46,080 nucleotides of DNA from positions 1 to 46,080 of the forward strand of contig JAKLJP010000052.1 in assembly GCA_023151115.1 (NCBI GenBank). The letters are read 5' to 3'. Positions within the stretch are counted from its first letter, which is position 1, and every line of letters begins with the position of its first letter. The notes under the pieces are model-generated. The model made no database searches, had not been told where the DNA came from, and saw only the letters and a program-made list of their open reading frames with translations. Position numbers and translations under genes: made by a program. This stretch comes from Anaerolineae bacterium (GTDB taxonomy: Bacteria; Chloroflexota; Anaerolineae; 4572-78; J111). Of the stretch, positions 14,156 to 22,581 are shown piece by piece.

Positions 14156-16975
14156 TTACGGCAGCCAGGCAGGATATCGCTCATCCCGCGAGGAGGTGGT
14201 CATCTGAGTCCACTGGCTGCGATGGATTTCGGCGGGCGCAGCCGAGGGGGCGGGGATGGTGAAGATATTCCAGTTGTCGCCGTTGGAGTAGGCAAAGGCC
14301 AGTGCCCGGCCATCGGGCGACCAGGCCGGCTCGCGCTCGTCGCCGGGATCGCTGGTCAAGCGGGTTAGGGTTCCGCCGGCCAGTTCCAGTAAAAACAAAT
14401 TCCAGTTGCCGTCGCGGTTACTGGCAAACAGCAGGCGGCGGCCATCAGGCGACCAGACGGCGGGCCAATCGTCGGCAGGGTGGTCGGTGAGGCGCTGCTC
14501 CGGGCCGCCATTGGCCGGGATGGTGTAGATTTCTACGTTGCCGGTTCGGTCCGAGACAAAAGCCAAGGTGCGACCATCGGGCGACCAGGCCGGCCACTCG
14601 TCGAAGCCGCGGCTGCTGGTCAGTTGAATCAGGTTGCTGCCGTTGGCATCCATCACATAAATATCCAAATTGCCGCCGCGTCCGGAGCTAAAGGCAATCC
14701 GGCGGCCGTCGGGGGAAACGGCCGGCTGCAAATCATCCCCGGCGTTTTGAGTCAGATTGACTACGGAACCATCCACGGAGGTCAGATAAAGGTCACGGTC
14801 GCTGCCGGTCAGCCTATCCGAAAAAAGAGCCTGGTACCCCGATGCGCCCGGCAGCCAGCTCAAGCCGCTGTTGGCCGCCGGGTTGGAGGTGAGGGTCAAT
14901 TGGTTGCGGGGCACGGGGGCAAAGCCCAGGTTTTCCAGGGCTGGATAGGCCGACAAATCGAGGGACGAAACCGGCGCGGAGGGATTGGCCGGCTGAACGG
15001 CAGGTACAACCGTTACGTTGATCGGTGGCGGAGTGAGGGTGGGGGTTGCGGTAGGGATGGCTGTCGGCGTGGCAGTGGCCGCAGGAGAAGGTGTGGGGCT
15101 GGGCGTAAAAGTTGAAGTCAAGAGGGGCTGTTGAAAGAACTCCTCTTGAGCCGGAGAATGAGTTGCTCTCACCCCAATAACTGTGGCCGTGGGCGGGGGC
15201 AACGTGGGGGTAGCCGCAGTGGTAGAGGTCGGCTCAGGTGGGGTTGGCGTATAAGTGGGCGATGAAATTTTGGGCAGAGCGGCGCTTTTGGTGACACTCG
15301 CCGGTGAGGTAACAGGTGTCATCTGAGCTATCTGGGCCTGGCTGGGGGTGAGGTTATTGATCAACGCCAGAGCCAGAACCAAACTGCTAATTATCAGCAA
15401 CAGGAGCAGCAAGGTCACGCCAAAGCGGTTGATGTAGACCGGGCTGAAGCGGGCCACCGGGCTAAAATTGGCCTGGGGCCGGTCAGGGGCCGCTTTAAAC
15501 ACCATCGCTGGCCCAGGTTTAGACACAGGTGCGGCCACCGGCTGCGCCGGCTTATTTTGCGGGAGCGCCACTGCACTATCCGCTAATTGGGGCCACCGGA
15601 GGGGAGAAGCCACCAGTGTTTGTTCTACACTCGCTGCCTCCAAAGGCAGGGCCAGGCAAAACGTTGAACCCACCCCCACCACGCTGGTGGCCCACAAACG
15701 GCCGCCATGCAGCTCGATAATCCGTTTGCTGAGGGGCAAACCCAAACCCGCCCCAGGAAGTTGTTTAGCCGGAGCATTTTGACTCCGGCTGAAGGTTTGA
15801 AAAATGGCCTTTAATTCTTCATTCGACATGCCAAGGCCGGTATCGGAGATAAAAATAACCACCTCTGCGCCGGCCACCTCTGTTTGAACTTCCACCATAC
15901 CCTGGTTGGTGTATTTTACGGCGTTGCCGAGGAGGTGCAGCAACGCCTGTCGCAGCCGGGATGGGTCGGCGGGGATGAGGGGCAGGCTAATGGGCGGCTT
16001 GTAGCGCAGTTCTAACTGCTTGTCGCGGGCCAGGCCGGCCGCAATCTGCACCGTTTCACCTAAGAGTTGAGCCAGGTCAATCGGCTGAACTTCCAATTGA
16101 ACCTCAGGTTGTTCCAATTTAACCATCTCTTCCAGGTTGATAATCAAGCCGGTCAAGAGGTCAATCTGCCGCCAGGCGTCGGGCAGCAAATTGTCTGGTG
16201 AATCAGCTAGCGACGTCTGGGCCAGGGCTTCAACGGCCTGCTCCAGCTTGGCCACCGAAGTTTTCAATTCCTGAATCGCCCCCGCCACCAAATCGGATAG
16301 GTGCTGATCGCGGTGAGCGGTCCGTTGAAAAGCCCGCTGCGTTTCTGTTTTGGTTTCGAGAAGCTGCGCTTTAAGGTCCTCAATCTGACTTTGCAAATGC
16401 TGAGCATCTTCCATAGCCCTGAGTAGCTCCAAAGTGCGCTCGCGCAGTAGTTTTTTACTTTCGGTCAGGCGAGTGTCAGTTTTAGCCACATAACGCCCGC
16501 TCAATGCGGCCAGCACGGCGGTCAGCAGCAGCAGGCCAAAAGGAGGCAAAAGGGCCAGCAAATTAGCCGAGGTGAATTGGCCCGTCGTGGCCACCAGCAG
16601 CAGGGCCAGAGCGATGGAAAAAATCGCTACCCCCACCGTGACCGGCGGGCTTAAAATTAAGCCGGCAATAATAATGATGGGAATAAAAAGATAGGGGATA
16701 AAACCGGTGAAAACGTCGGTTTGCAAAAACGCCCCGGCCACCAGACCGATCAGTTCCAGCACCAACACATACCCTGCCACCACAAATTGACCGGCCCGCC
16801 GGAGTACAAAAGCAATCAAAACAACGGCCAACAAGGCAACCGCCCGTAAAAACCAAAGCGACGTCGGCCCCAGCAGAATAAAGGTGAGACCGCTGCCGGC
16901 CAGGCCAAGTAAAGTCAGTCCAAAAATGATATAGTCAAAGGCTTCTTGATGCGCCTCGCGCACTTCATCATCCAT
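14156..16975 (-). CDS. Histidine-kinase-like protein fused to an extracytoplasmic TolB/PD40 beta-propeller
   Basis: Six TM helices (about residues 14-160) lead to a coiled coil (165-225), a dimerisation region and a complete HATPase domain. The N box is LLGNAVKYTNQG (N351), G1 is DTGLGM (D378) and G2 is GAGLGLPLSKRIIELHGG (408-425). In the H-box position the sequence is AIQELKTS, with Gln235 where the phospho-accepting His is expected. A further TM (519-541) is followed by a Thr/Pro linker (545-655) and five PD40/TolB-like repeats (704-939) with PAWSPDGR-type motifs at 751, 795, 838 and 883, and a closing YPAWLP end. Topology counting places the kinase inside and the propeller outside. No response regulator is adjacent. 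Its gene is monocistronic. Confidence 0.85.
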   Translation of the reverse strand: MDDEVREAHQEAFDYIIFGLTLLGLAGSGLTFILLGPTSLWFLRAVALLAVVLIAFVLRRAGQFVVAGYVLVLELIGLVAGAFLQTDVFTGFIPYLFIPIIIIAGLILSPPVTVGVAIFSIALALLLVATTGQFTSANLLALLPPFGLLLLTAVLAALSGRYVAKTDTRLTESKKLLRERTLELLRAMEDAQHLQSQIEDLKAQLLETKTETQRAFQRTAHRDQHLSDLVAGAIQELKTSVAKLEQAVEALAQTSLADSPDNLLPDAWRQIDLLTGLIINLEEMVKLEQPEVQLEVQPIDLAQLLGETVQIAAGLARDKQLELRYKPPISLPLIPADPSRLRQALLHLLGNAVKYTNQGMVEVQTEVAGAEVVIFISDTGLGMSNEELKAIFQTFSRSQNAPAKQLPGAGLGLPLSKRIIELHGGRLWATSVVGVGSTFCLALPLEAASVEQTLVASPLRWPQLADSAVALPQNKPAQPVAAPVSKPGPAMVFKAAPDRPQANFSPVARFSPVYINRFGVTLLLLLLIISSLVLALALINNLTPSQAQIAQMTPVTSPASVTKSAALPKISSPTYTPTPPEPTSTTAATPTLPPPTATVIGVRATHSPAQEEFFQQPLLTSTFTPSPTPSPAATATPTAIPTATPTLTPPPINVTVVPAVQPANPSAPVSSLDLSAYPALENLGFAPVPRNQLTLTSNPAANSGLSWLPGASGYQALFSDRLTGSDRDLYLTSVDGSVVNLTQNAGDDLQPAVSPDGRRIAFSSGRGGNLDIYVMDANGSNLIQLTSSRGFDEWPAWSPDGRTLAFVSDRTGNVEIYTIPANGGPEQRLTDHPADDWPAVWSPDGRRLLFASNRDGNWNLFLLELAGGTLTRLTSDPGDEREPAWSPDGRALAFAYSNGDNWNIFTIPAPSAAPAEIHRSQWTQMTTSSRDERYPAWLP

Positions 16976-17246
16976 GTTACCTGTATCCTAAACTCTGTCA
17001 TTGCGACGGACTTGGTCACGACGCTAAACGCAAGACGAAACGTCTAACGCGGTGGTTATTAAAGAGCAAGAACTGTCTATGTTAGCCTAAGCTTAACACA
17101 ACTGCCCGGTTAAAAGCAATAGTAAAATGGTTGGGGGAAAGAAGCGAAGAGGCGTAAGGCAAGAAACAGCCCCCTGCTGATTTGTGGCTATCAAAGATGT
17201 GAAGATAATATCAAGGTAAAAATTTACCCAACGCAAGGAGCGATTT

Positions 17247-17963
17247 ATGACCCAAGAGTCATTTCAACTCGATTTGAGCGAAAAAGGAAAAGATAAAAAC
17301 GGCGAGACTATTTTCCTAAATCGCCGGCTATTTATGCAGGTGTTGGCTTACGGCGGCTGTCAGAATACCGGCACGCTTATCGAGGCCCTGGAACAAGCCC
17401 ACTTTGACGGCGCTCTCTACGCCGACATCAACGACCCGCAAGGGGTGGCTATCGTGGCCTTAAATGAAGACCCCGACTATTTTGTAGGCGAGTTGCGGCA
17501 GTTGCTCAACCGGCCGCCTTTTGTTAGCTTGACTCCCAAGCCGGAATACACCATGCTCGGGCGAACCTACTCGGTGGGCTATGAGCAAGACCTGGAAGCT
17601 ACCTTATTGACCCGCCCCCGCCGCCGGGTCCTTGATCCAGAGATGCGCTGGGCTATCTGGTATCCGCTGCGCCGTGTCAAAAATTTTGAAACGTTGCCAG
17701 AGCAGGAGCAGCGGCTGGTGTTGATGGAACATGGCGGCATTGGTCATACCTTTGGCAAAGCCGGCTACGCCCACGATATTCGTCTAGCCTGTCATGGCTT
17801 GGACAAAAACGACAACGATTTTGTGGTGGGGGTGCTGGGGCCAGAGTTGTACCCTCTCTCGGCGGTGGTACAGACTATGCGCAAAACCAAGCAAACCTCG
17901 CAATACCTGGAAAGCCTGGGGCCGTTTTTCATCGGCAAAGCTATCTGGCAAGCCAAATTTTGA
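17247..17963 (+). CDS. Chlorite-dismutase-family heme protein (HemQ/Cld-like)
   Basis: The 238-residue product has the two-module ferredoxin-like plan of the Cld superfamily. The recognisable second half reads WYPLRRVKNFETLP, then MEHGGIGHTFG (His162 in EHG aligns with the usual heme ligand), then GLDKNDNDFVVGV and YLESLGPFFIGK. HemQ/ChdC members decarboxylate coproheme in heme synthesis, true chlorite dismutases detoxify chlorite, and many Cld-like proteins have unknown roles. I cannot decide among these because the distal Arg/Gln position is uncertain in my reading. AAGGAG stands 6 bases before the ATG. It is monocistronic and convergent with the secreted paralogs. Confidence 0.75.
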   Translation: MTQESFQLDLSEKGKDKNGETIFLNRRLFMQVLAYGGCQNTGTLIEALEQAHFDGALYADINDPQGVAIVALNEDPDYFVGELRQLLNRPPFVSLTPKPEYTMLGRTYSVGYEQDLEATLLTRPRRRVLDPEMRWAIWYPLRRVKNFETLPEQEQRLVLMEHGGIGHTFGKAGYAHDIRLACHGLDKNDNDFVVGVLGPELYPLSAVVQTMRKTKQTSQYLESLGPFFIGKAIWQAKF

Positions 17964-17987
17964 TTGAGAAACTTACGGGTTGTCTGG

Positions 17988-18025
17988 AAAAAAGAAGCCG
18001 GGGCGCTGCCCTCGGCTTCTTTTTA
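17988..18025. terminator. Bidirectional terminator between convergent genes
   Basis: AAAAGAAGCCG-GGG and CCT-CGGCTTCTTTT pair around a CGCTGC loop with one mismatch. A-rich and T-rich flanks serve both strands, ending the Cld-family gene (+) and the secreted paralog operon (-). Confidence 0.9.
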
Positions 18026-19051
18026 ATGGGTTCTTTTGAAGGTTACGTTGTAGGAATAGTGGCCCAGGCAGAGTTGGTTGGTGCTCTTGCGCTGGGCGCA
18101 GTCGGCCAGGTCTTTACAGTAATTGGCCTGCACCAGCCACTCATCGGGAATATCACCGTCTACGGAGCTGAGCTTGGGGGTCACATCGCTGGTGGCGGGG
18201 GAACCATCCTGGTTTTTAGTCACCAACAGCGAGAAGCCATTTTTCCACAAATCATACTCTAATTTACCCGGCCCTTTTTCACCGCTAACTTTGGGCGGCA
18301 CTGCCCGGCCGGTATCTTCGACAATGACGCCATCCATTGGGTTGCCGGCCGCATCTACAACGGTCACATAAATAGAGTGCGCCCCTGGACAGCCGCCGTA
18401 ACTGGGGTTGGGGATGAGATAAGCCTCGGCTACAACAAAATCTACTGCTGGCTTGGTGGGTTCAGGCGTGGCGGTAGGTGGCGGGGTATTGGTCGGCGGG
18501 CCAAGTGTAGGAACGGGAGCGGGGGTGTCGGTTGGCGTTTCCGCCACCGGAGTATCCGTCGGTGGAACGGGTGTGTCGGTTGGCGGCGCGGGGGTGGCTG
18601 TGGGTGTGTCGGTTGGCAGCGGGGTTGGCGTGGGCGGGATAGTCGGGGTGGGTGTCCAGGTAGGTGTAGCCAGGGCCGCAATCATCGACTCGGTGCTGGA
18701 CCCCAGGGCATCGGCCAGCAAAAAGAGGTTCTGGGTATCGGTATTGTCTTTGCCGTTTTCTTGCAGGTAACGGTCTACCATAAAAGAGACATACTGCTCG
18801 GCGTTGGGCAGGCCCAGACCGGCCAGACGCTGTTGGGCTGTTTCCAAATCTTTGCTGCCGGCAAAATCGGCGGCGATGGTCAAAACCTCGGCCTCAACCT
18901 TAGCCCCATCCACCCGCGCTTCCGGCTGGCTGTTGGCCGTGACGGCTGAGGTGACGCTAAAGCCAACAAAGATACCGCCGATGGCTAAGGCCAGAAAGAA
19001 AATGGGAATAACAATAACGGCAACAATGAGTAAAATTTTAGAATTATTCAT
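18023..19051 (-). CDS. Single-pass secreted protein with Thr/Pro linker and Cys-containing C-terminal domain (paralog 2)
   Basis: I do not recognise a named family. An N-terminal TM anchor (about residues 6-35) is followed by a helical region of about 100 residues and then a Thr/Pro linker (135-200). A beta-rich C-terminal domain follows, with GGCPGAHSIYVTVVDAAGNP, WKNGFSLLV, ANYCKDLADC and CLGHYSYNVTFKRTH. The domain has four or more Cys and ends two residues after the last strand. VTVVDAAGNPMDGV suggests an Ig-like or carboxypeptidase-regulatory-like sandwich. It is the second gene of a two-gene operon, 15 bases after its paralog. Confidence 0.7.
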   Translation of the reverse strand: MNNSKILLIVAVIVIPIFFLALAIGGIFVGFSVTSAVTANSQPEARVDGAKVEAEVLTIAADFAGSKDLETAQQRLAGLGLPNAEQYVSFMVDRYLQENGKDNTDTQNLFLLADALGSSTESMIAALATPTWTPTPTIPPTPTPLPTDTPTATPAPPTDTPVPPTDTPVAETPTDTPAPVPTLGPPTNTPPPTATPEPTKPAVDFVVAEAYLIPNPSYGGCPGAHSIYVTVVDAAGNPMDGVIVEDTGRAVPPKVSGEKGPGKLEYDLWKNGFSLLVTKNQDGSPATSDVTPKLSSVDGDIPDEWLVQANYCKDLADCAQRKSTNQLCLGHYSYNVTFKRTH

Positions 19052-19066
19052 AAACCTTCGATCCAG

Positions 19067-20167
19067 CTACCAGGTCCGCTGAAAAACCACTTCCCAGGAG
19101 TAATGCCCCCAGCAGAGGGAGTTATTCCCCACGCCAAAAACACCGCTGTTCCACAGCGTGCTACAAGTAGCTTCATCGGGGCAGTAGCCGGCCTCGATCA
19201 GCTTGGGGATGCCGATTTCCCAGTCATTGGAACTGAGCAGTTCCGTCACCTGGCTGGTGACAGGGCGGCCGGCCGTGGGGTCATTTTTAACAAAAATTTT
19301 GAAGCCATTTTTGAAGAGCAGATATTCGGCCTGACCTTCTTTACCGTTCTTTGGCTCAGTTTTAGGGCCGGGGTTATTCCACACGTCGCCAATTTCCACC
19401 CCATTGATGGGCGTGCCGTTGGCATCTACCACCGTAATATAGATGTTGTGGTTGCCGGCGCAGCCGCCATTTTCCTCTTTGGTCATCAAGCGCTGCTTGG
19501 TTACAATAAAATCAAACTCCGGTTTGGGCGTCTCGGTGGGCGCCGGGGTATCGGTAGGTGGAACAGGGACGGGAGTCGGCGGCGGGGCAGCCGGTTCTGG
19601 GGTGGCGGTTTCGGTCGGCGGGACCTCTTCGGTGGCGGCGGCAGCCAGGGCCGCGGCATCAGGCGTAGGCGTGGCCTCGACAACCAGGGTGTTGGTGGGA
19701 GTAGGCGTTGGCGGCGGGGTGTCGGTGGGAACAGGGGTGCCCGTTGGCACAGGTGTGGGCGTGGAAACGTAGGCAATCATCGAAACGGTGCTGACCCCCA
19801 GGGCGTCGGCCAGACGAACTACATTTTTGACATCTTGATCTATCTCGCCTCGATTGGTGCGAACCATTTGCTCGGCCACCATGGAAACATACTGGGCCGT
19901 ATTGGGCACTTCGAGTTCGGCCAGTAATTCGTGGGCGCGGTCAATATCTTCGTGTTCGGCAAAGTCGGCCGCGGCCATAATGACCACATGTTGGGCTTCG
20001 TCGGGGGATAAATCAGAAATTTTGGCGTTGACAAAACGAGTGGGGAACAGATACCAGGCCACAACCAGGCCCACCAGCATCGCCAGCAGGCAGCCAATGG
20101 GTGTAATTGATAGGAGAATCAGGATCCGGCGGTCTATCTTTGTTCTACGATTTCTCTTTCGACTCAT
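19067..20167 (-). CDS. Single-pass secreted protein with Thr/Pro linker and Cys-containing C-terminal domain (paralog 1)
   Basis: It has the same layout as its downstream neighbour: basic N-terminus (MSRKRNRRTK), TM segment, helical ESR, Thr/Pro/Ala linker and a C-terminal domain. That domain has GGCAGNHNIYITVVDANGTP, FKNGFKIFV, AGYCPDEATC and CWGHYSWEVVFQRTW. I start it at ATG 20167. An upstream ATG (20221) would add 18 residues but runs through a terminator-like hairpin and lacks a plausible leader. The two paralogs share the anchor and the domain ends but differ in linker length. The role is unknown; a cell-surface or matrix component is a guess from architecture only. Confidence 0.7.
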   Translation of the reverse strand: MSRKRNRRTKIDRRILILLSITPIGCLLAMLVGLVVAWYLFPTRFVNAKISDLSPDEAQHVVIMAAADFAEHEDIDRAHELLAELEVPNTAQYVSMVAEQMVRTNRGEIDQDVKNVVRLADALGVSTVSMIAYVSTPTPVPTGTPVPTDTPPPTPTPTNTLVVEATPTPDAAALAAAATEEVPPTETATPEPAAPPPTPVPVPPTDTPAPTETPKPEFDFIVTKQRLMTKEENGGCAGNHNIYITVVDANGTPINGVEIGDVWNNPGPKTEPKNGKEGQAEYLLFKNGFKIFVKNDPTAGRPVTSQVTELLSSNDWEIGIPKLIEAGYCPDEATCSTLWNSGVFGVGNNSLCWGHYSWEVVFQRTW

Positions 20168-20180
20168 AAACTCAATTTTC

Positions 20181-20217
20181 AAAATAAAAGGCCGCTCTCC
20201 CACAAGAGAAAGTGGCC
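20181..20217 (-). terminator. Hairpin with T-rich tail between tRNA-Leu and the secreted paralogs
   Basis: On the minus strand GGCCACTTTCTC and GAGAGCGGCC form an imperfect hairpin followed by TTTTATTTT. It could end the tRNA-Leu transcript. Because it lies only 14 bases before the ATG of paralog 1, it could also act as an attenuator. Confidence 0.5.
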
Positions 20218-20310
20218 TCACCCTACTCGGTGAGCGAAATGGAGACTCGCCCTAGCACATAGTTATGAAAAGTGTTATAATGTTCGCGCTACTATCCATC
20301 ATAACAAAAA

Positions 20311-20393
20311 TGCCGGAGGTGGGAATCGAACCCACAAGAGCGTAGCTCACACGATTTTGAGTCGTGCGCGTCTGCCAGTTCCGCCACTCCGGC
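20311..20393 (-). tRNA. tRNA-Leu (anticodon CAA)
   Basis: The minus-strand sequence GCCGGAGTGGCGGAACTGGC opens a class II tRNA with acceptor stem GCCGGAG/CTCCGGC and discriminator A. The anticodon stem CACGA/TCGTG encloses the 7-nt loop CTCAAAA, giving CAA. The TGAGCTACGCTC segment is the long variable arm, and GTGGGTTCGATTCCCAC is the T arm. CCA is not encoded, and five T residues follow directly. It reads UUG. Confidence 0.95.
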
Positions 20394-20410
20394 CCGGCTA
20401 TCGAGTTCCT

Positions 20411-20439
20411 AGTATAGACGAGATGCGGGCATACGTCAA
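20411..20439 (-). promoter_or_regulatory. tRNA-Leu promoter
   Basis: Minus-strand TTGACG (20434-20439) and TATACT (20411-20416) are separated by 17 bases. Predicted transcription starts near 20404, 11 bases before the mature tRNA. Confidence 0.8.
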
Positions 20440-20453
20440 ATTGCCTAAGCGAT

Positions 20454-21047
20454 ATGGATGAGATTCGGGTTATCAAAGAAGCCCAAAAAGGCAGCCTAGC
20501 TGCCTTCAATCAGTTGGTGATGGCCTACCAGGGGACGGCTTATAATGTGGCCTACCGCGTTATCGGCAACGGCGATGCCGCGGCTGATGCCTGTCAGGAC
20601 GCCTTTCTGAAGGCTTATCAGGCCATTAAGCAGTATCGCGGCGGCTCCTTTAAAAGCTGGCTGCTGCGGATTGTGACCAATGCCTGTTACGACCAGTTGC
20701 GCTACAAAAGCCGCCGGCCGGCCACCTCGCTGGAGGACATGACCGAAAATTCCGACGACCACAGCGAAAAGCTGATTGACGGCGAGGAACGGCCCGAAGA
20801 GTTGGTGCTGCGGGGCGAGTTAAACGAGGTGATTCAACACGGCATCAATCATTTGCCCGAAGACCAGCGGGTAGTCTTGGTTTTGAGCGATGTCCAGGGC
20901 TTCTCCTATCAGGAGATTGCCGAAATTGTGGACCAGCCTTTGGGCACGGTCAAATCCCGCTTGAGCCGGGGCCGGCAGCGCCTGCGTGACTTTTTGCTGG
21001 CGCAACAGGAACTTTTACCCAGCCAATACCGTCTGAATGATGAATAG
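20454..21047 (+). CDS. ECF-type sigma factor (sigma-70 family)
   Basis: Region 2 is seen as FNQLVMAYQGTAYNVAYRVIG and ACQDAFLKAYQAIKQYRGGSF with the following SWLLRIVTNACYDQLRYKSRR. Region 4 is INHLPEDQRVVLVLSDVQGF and the helix-turn-helix GFSYQEIAEIVDQPLGTVKSRLSRGR. No sigma 1 or 3 region is present, as usual for extracytoplasmic-function sigmas. The two regions are joined by an acidic linker. The stop codon lies inside a GTGAATT/GTGAATG heptamer repeat, which supplies the final residues LNDE. It is followed by a membrane protein that is likely its anti-sigma factor. Confidence 0.92.
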   Translation: MDEIRVIKEAQKGSLAAFNQLVMAYQGTAYNVAYRVIGNGDAAADACQDAFLKAYQAIKQYRGGSFKSWLLRIVTNACYDQLRYKSRRPATSLEDMTENSDDHSEKLIDGEERPEELVLRGELNEVIQHGINHLPEDQRVVLVLSDVQGFSYQEIAEIVDQPLGTVKSRLSRGRQRLRDFLLAQQELLPSQYRLNDE

Positions 21048-21125
21048 TGAATTGTGAATTGTGAATGATGAATGAACTGGGAATTTCGCTTATCTCGTTA
21101 ACAATTAACGATTGACAATTCATAA
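21033..21125. repeat. GTGAATT/GTGAATG heptamers with inverted arm, overlapping the sigma stop
   Basis: Several 7-mers of the type GTGAATT, GTGAATG and ATGAATG run from the last codons of the sigma gene. An inverted set (AACAATTAACGATTGACAATT, CATAATTAATTCG) is seen at 21095-21133. The sequence fills most of the space between sigma and putative anti-sigma genes. Confidence 0.75.
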
Positions 21126-21142
21126 TTAATTCGAGTTTTGTG

Positions 21143-22348
21143 ATGGCTAACAATCAAAACCATCAATTGAATAGCGATGAAATTCGTGACCTGCTGTCCC
21201 CTTACCTGGACGGTGAAGTAACCGACGAAGAACGGGTCCAGGTCGAACAGGCGCTGGTCGCTTCTCCTGAATTACAACGAGAGTTGGAAACGCTGCGGCG
21301 AACCGTCGCCCTGGTGTCCGCCTTGCCGCCGGTTGCTGCCCCCCGCCCTTTCACCTTGAGCGAAGCGCAGGTAAAGCCCGCTAAACCCACTCGCGCCGGT
21401 TTGTTTGGGCTGCCCGGTTGGTTCAGAGGGGTGGCTGCGCTGGCGGCAACGCTGCTGTGTGTTTTGGCCGCCGGGGGATTTTTCCTGAGCATGCAGTTTG
21501 GCAGCAGCCAACCGGCAGCAGAGATTGCCAGCGCGCCGACGGCTCCTGCTGAAGCGCCGGCCGCCGCCCCGGCCCAGGAAGAAGCCGGTCAAGAAGCCGC
21601 ACCGGCGGCCAGAGAGGAAGCTCCCCAGGCGGTTGAGGCTGCGACAGAAGCACGGATCGAGGCGGACGAAGCGGCGGCCACGCCTCTCCCTGCAACAACC
21701 GCTACGCCCGCCCCAGAAACGATGATGGCCGCGCCGGCTGAGCCTCCCGCTGCTGCCCAAGAAGCCGCCCCAGCCGAGGAGTCTATGACCCTGGAAAGCC
21801 AGGCTATTACCCAGGCTTATGAAGCGGCTCCAGCCGAAGAACCGGCAGCAGACGCGGCCGCAGCGGCAGCAACGGCCACACCGCCCCCGCCGTCGCCTGT
21901 GCCCAGTGTGGCTGCGCTAGCCGCTCCCGCAGAAGAAGCGCCGCAAGAAAAAGCGGCAGCCAATGGCGAAGCGGAAGCCGGTCAAATGGCGGCGGAAAGC
22001 GCGCCAGCGCCAACGGAAGCTCCCATTCAGGAAAACGCGGCCGAAAGCGCCGCTCAAACAGATCAATTAACCGCTGAAAGCGCGCCAGCGCCAGAGGCAG
22101 AACAGGTCGAACAGGCGCAAGCTGCGCCAACAGCGACTCCCTCGCCCCAGTCCAGCCCCACCCCGGTAGCAATGCTCACCCTGCCTGTCCCGGAAACGCC
22201 CCCTCCTACAGCTACCCCTGAACTTTTGGCTGAAAGCAGCCCCAGCAATTGGGGGTTGACTATTGTCCTGGCCGTAGCTGGTTTCCTGGTTATTGTAGGG
22301 CTGCTCATTTGGCTGATTAGCCGAGGCTCAAAACAAACGCCCTCATAA
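21143..22348 (+). CDS. Two-TM putative anti-sigma factor with very long Ala/Glu/Pro linker
   Basis: The N-terminal 70 residues (LLSPYLDGEVTDEERVQVEQAL, then LQRELETLRRTVALVSALP) have the size and helical pattern of the anti-sigma zinc-binding domain. They lack the usual HxxxCxxC ligands. A first TM (about residues 90-115) is followed by about 245 residues of Ala, Glu and Pro with ESAPAP-type repeats. A second TM (WGLTIVLAVAGFLVIVGLLIWLI) comes near the end, with a short tail after it. Position after the sigma gene supports the anti-sigma role. Translation likely starts at ATG 21143; GTG 21140 is the other option. The linker probably lies outside the membrane. Confidence 0.75.
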   Translation: MANNQNHQLNSDEIRDLLSPYLDGEVTDEERVQVEQALVASPELQRELETLRRTVALVSALPPVAAPRPFTLSEAQVKPAKPTRAGLFGLPGWFRGVAALAATLLCVLAAGGFFLSMQFGSSQPAAEIASAPTAPAEAPAAAPAQEEAGQEAAPAAREEAPQAVEAATEARIEADEAAATPLPATTATPAPETMMAAPAEPPAAAQEAAPAEESMTLESQAITQAYEAAPAEEPAADAAAAAATATPPPPSPVPSVAALAAPAEEAPQEKAAANGEAEAGQMAAESAPAPTEAPIQENAAESAAQTDQLTAESAPAPEAEQVEQAQAAPTATPSPQSSPTPVAMLTLPVPETPPPTATPELLAESSPSNWGLTIVLAVAGFLVIVGLLIWLISRGSKQTPS

Positions 22349-22454
22349 CTCTGTTGACTTTTGCCCCAAATAACATTAAAATGGTCTATAAAATGGTCTC
22401 TATGAGTGTGCATACAGCCCGCTCAATTTACTAAATTTGTAACCACTTAGCCCT

Positions 22455-22539
22455 CATGTCATTTCGAGGCCGTAAGCCGAGAAATCCCTACAGCGATACA
22501 TCGGCCTCGGAGATTTCTCCCTTCGGTCGAAATGACATG
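22455..22539. repeat. REP-like palindrome, CATGTCATTTCGA family
   Basis: CATGTCATTTCGA (22455-22467) and TCGAAATGACATG (22527-22539) are perfect 13-bp arms identical to those at 8324. The inside, GAGGCCGTAAGCCGAGAAATC and GGAGATTTCTCC, forms secondary arms. It lies in the 233-base gap before the receiver gene, where no other gene is seen. Confidence 0.9.
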
Positions 22540-22581
22540 GCTGAGTAGTTTCCTAAATTTCTTGGTATTTGTAGAGAATCA

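Noticed and set aside
14302..15115. Long open frames opposite the kinase-propeller gene
   Set aside because: They mirror the Gly/Pro/Thr codons of the real gene and encode low-complexity sequence only.
18377..18949. Gly/Arg-rich and Gly/Val-rich frames opposite the Thr/Pro linkers
   Set aside because: They are the complement of Thr/Pro codons, not independent genes.
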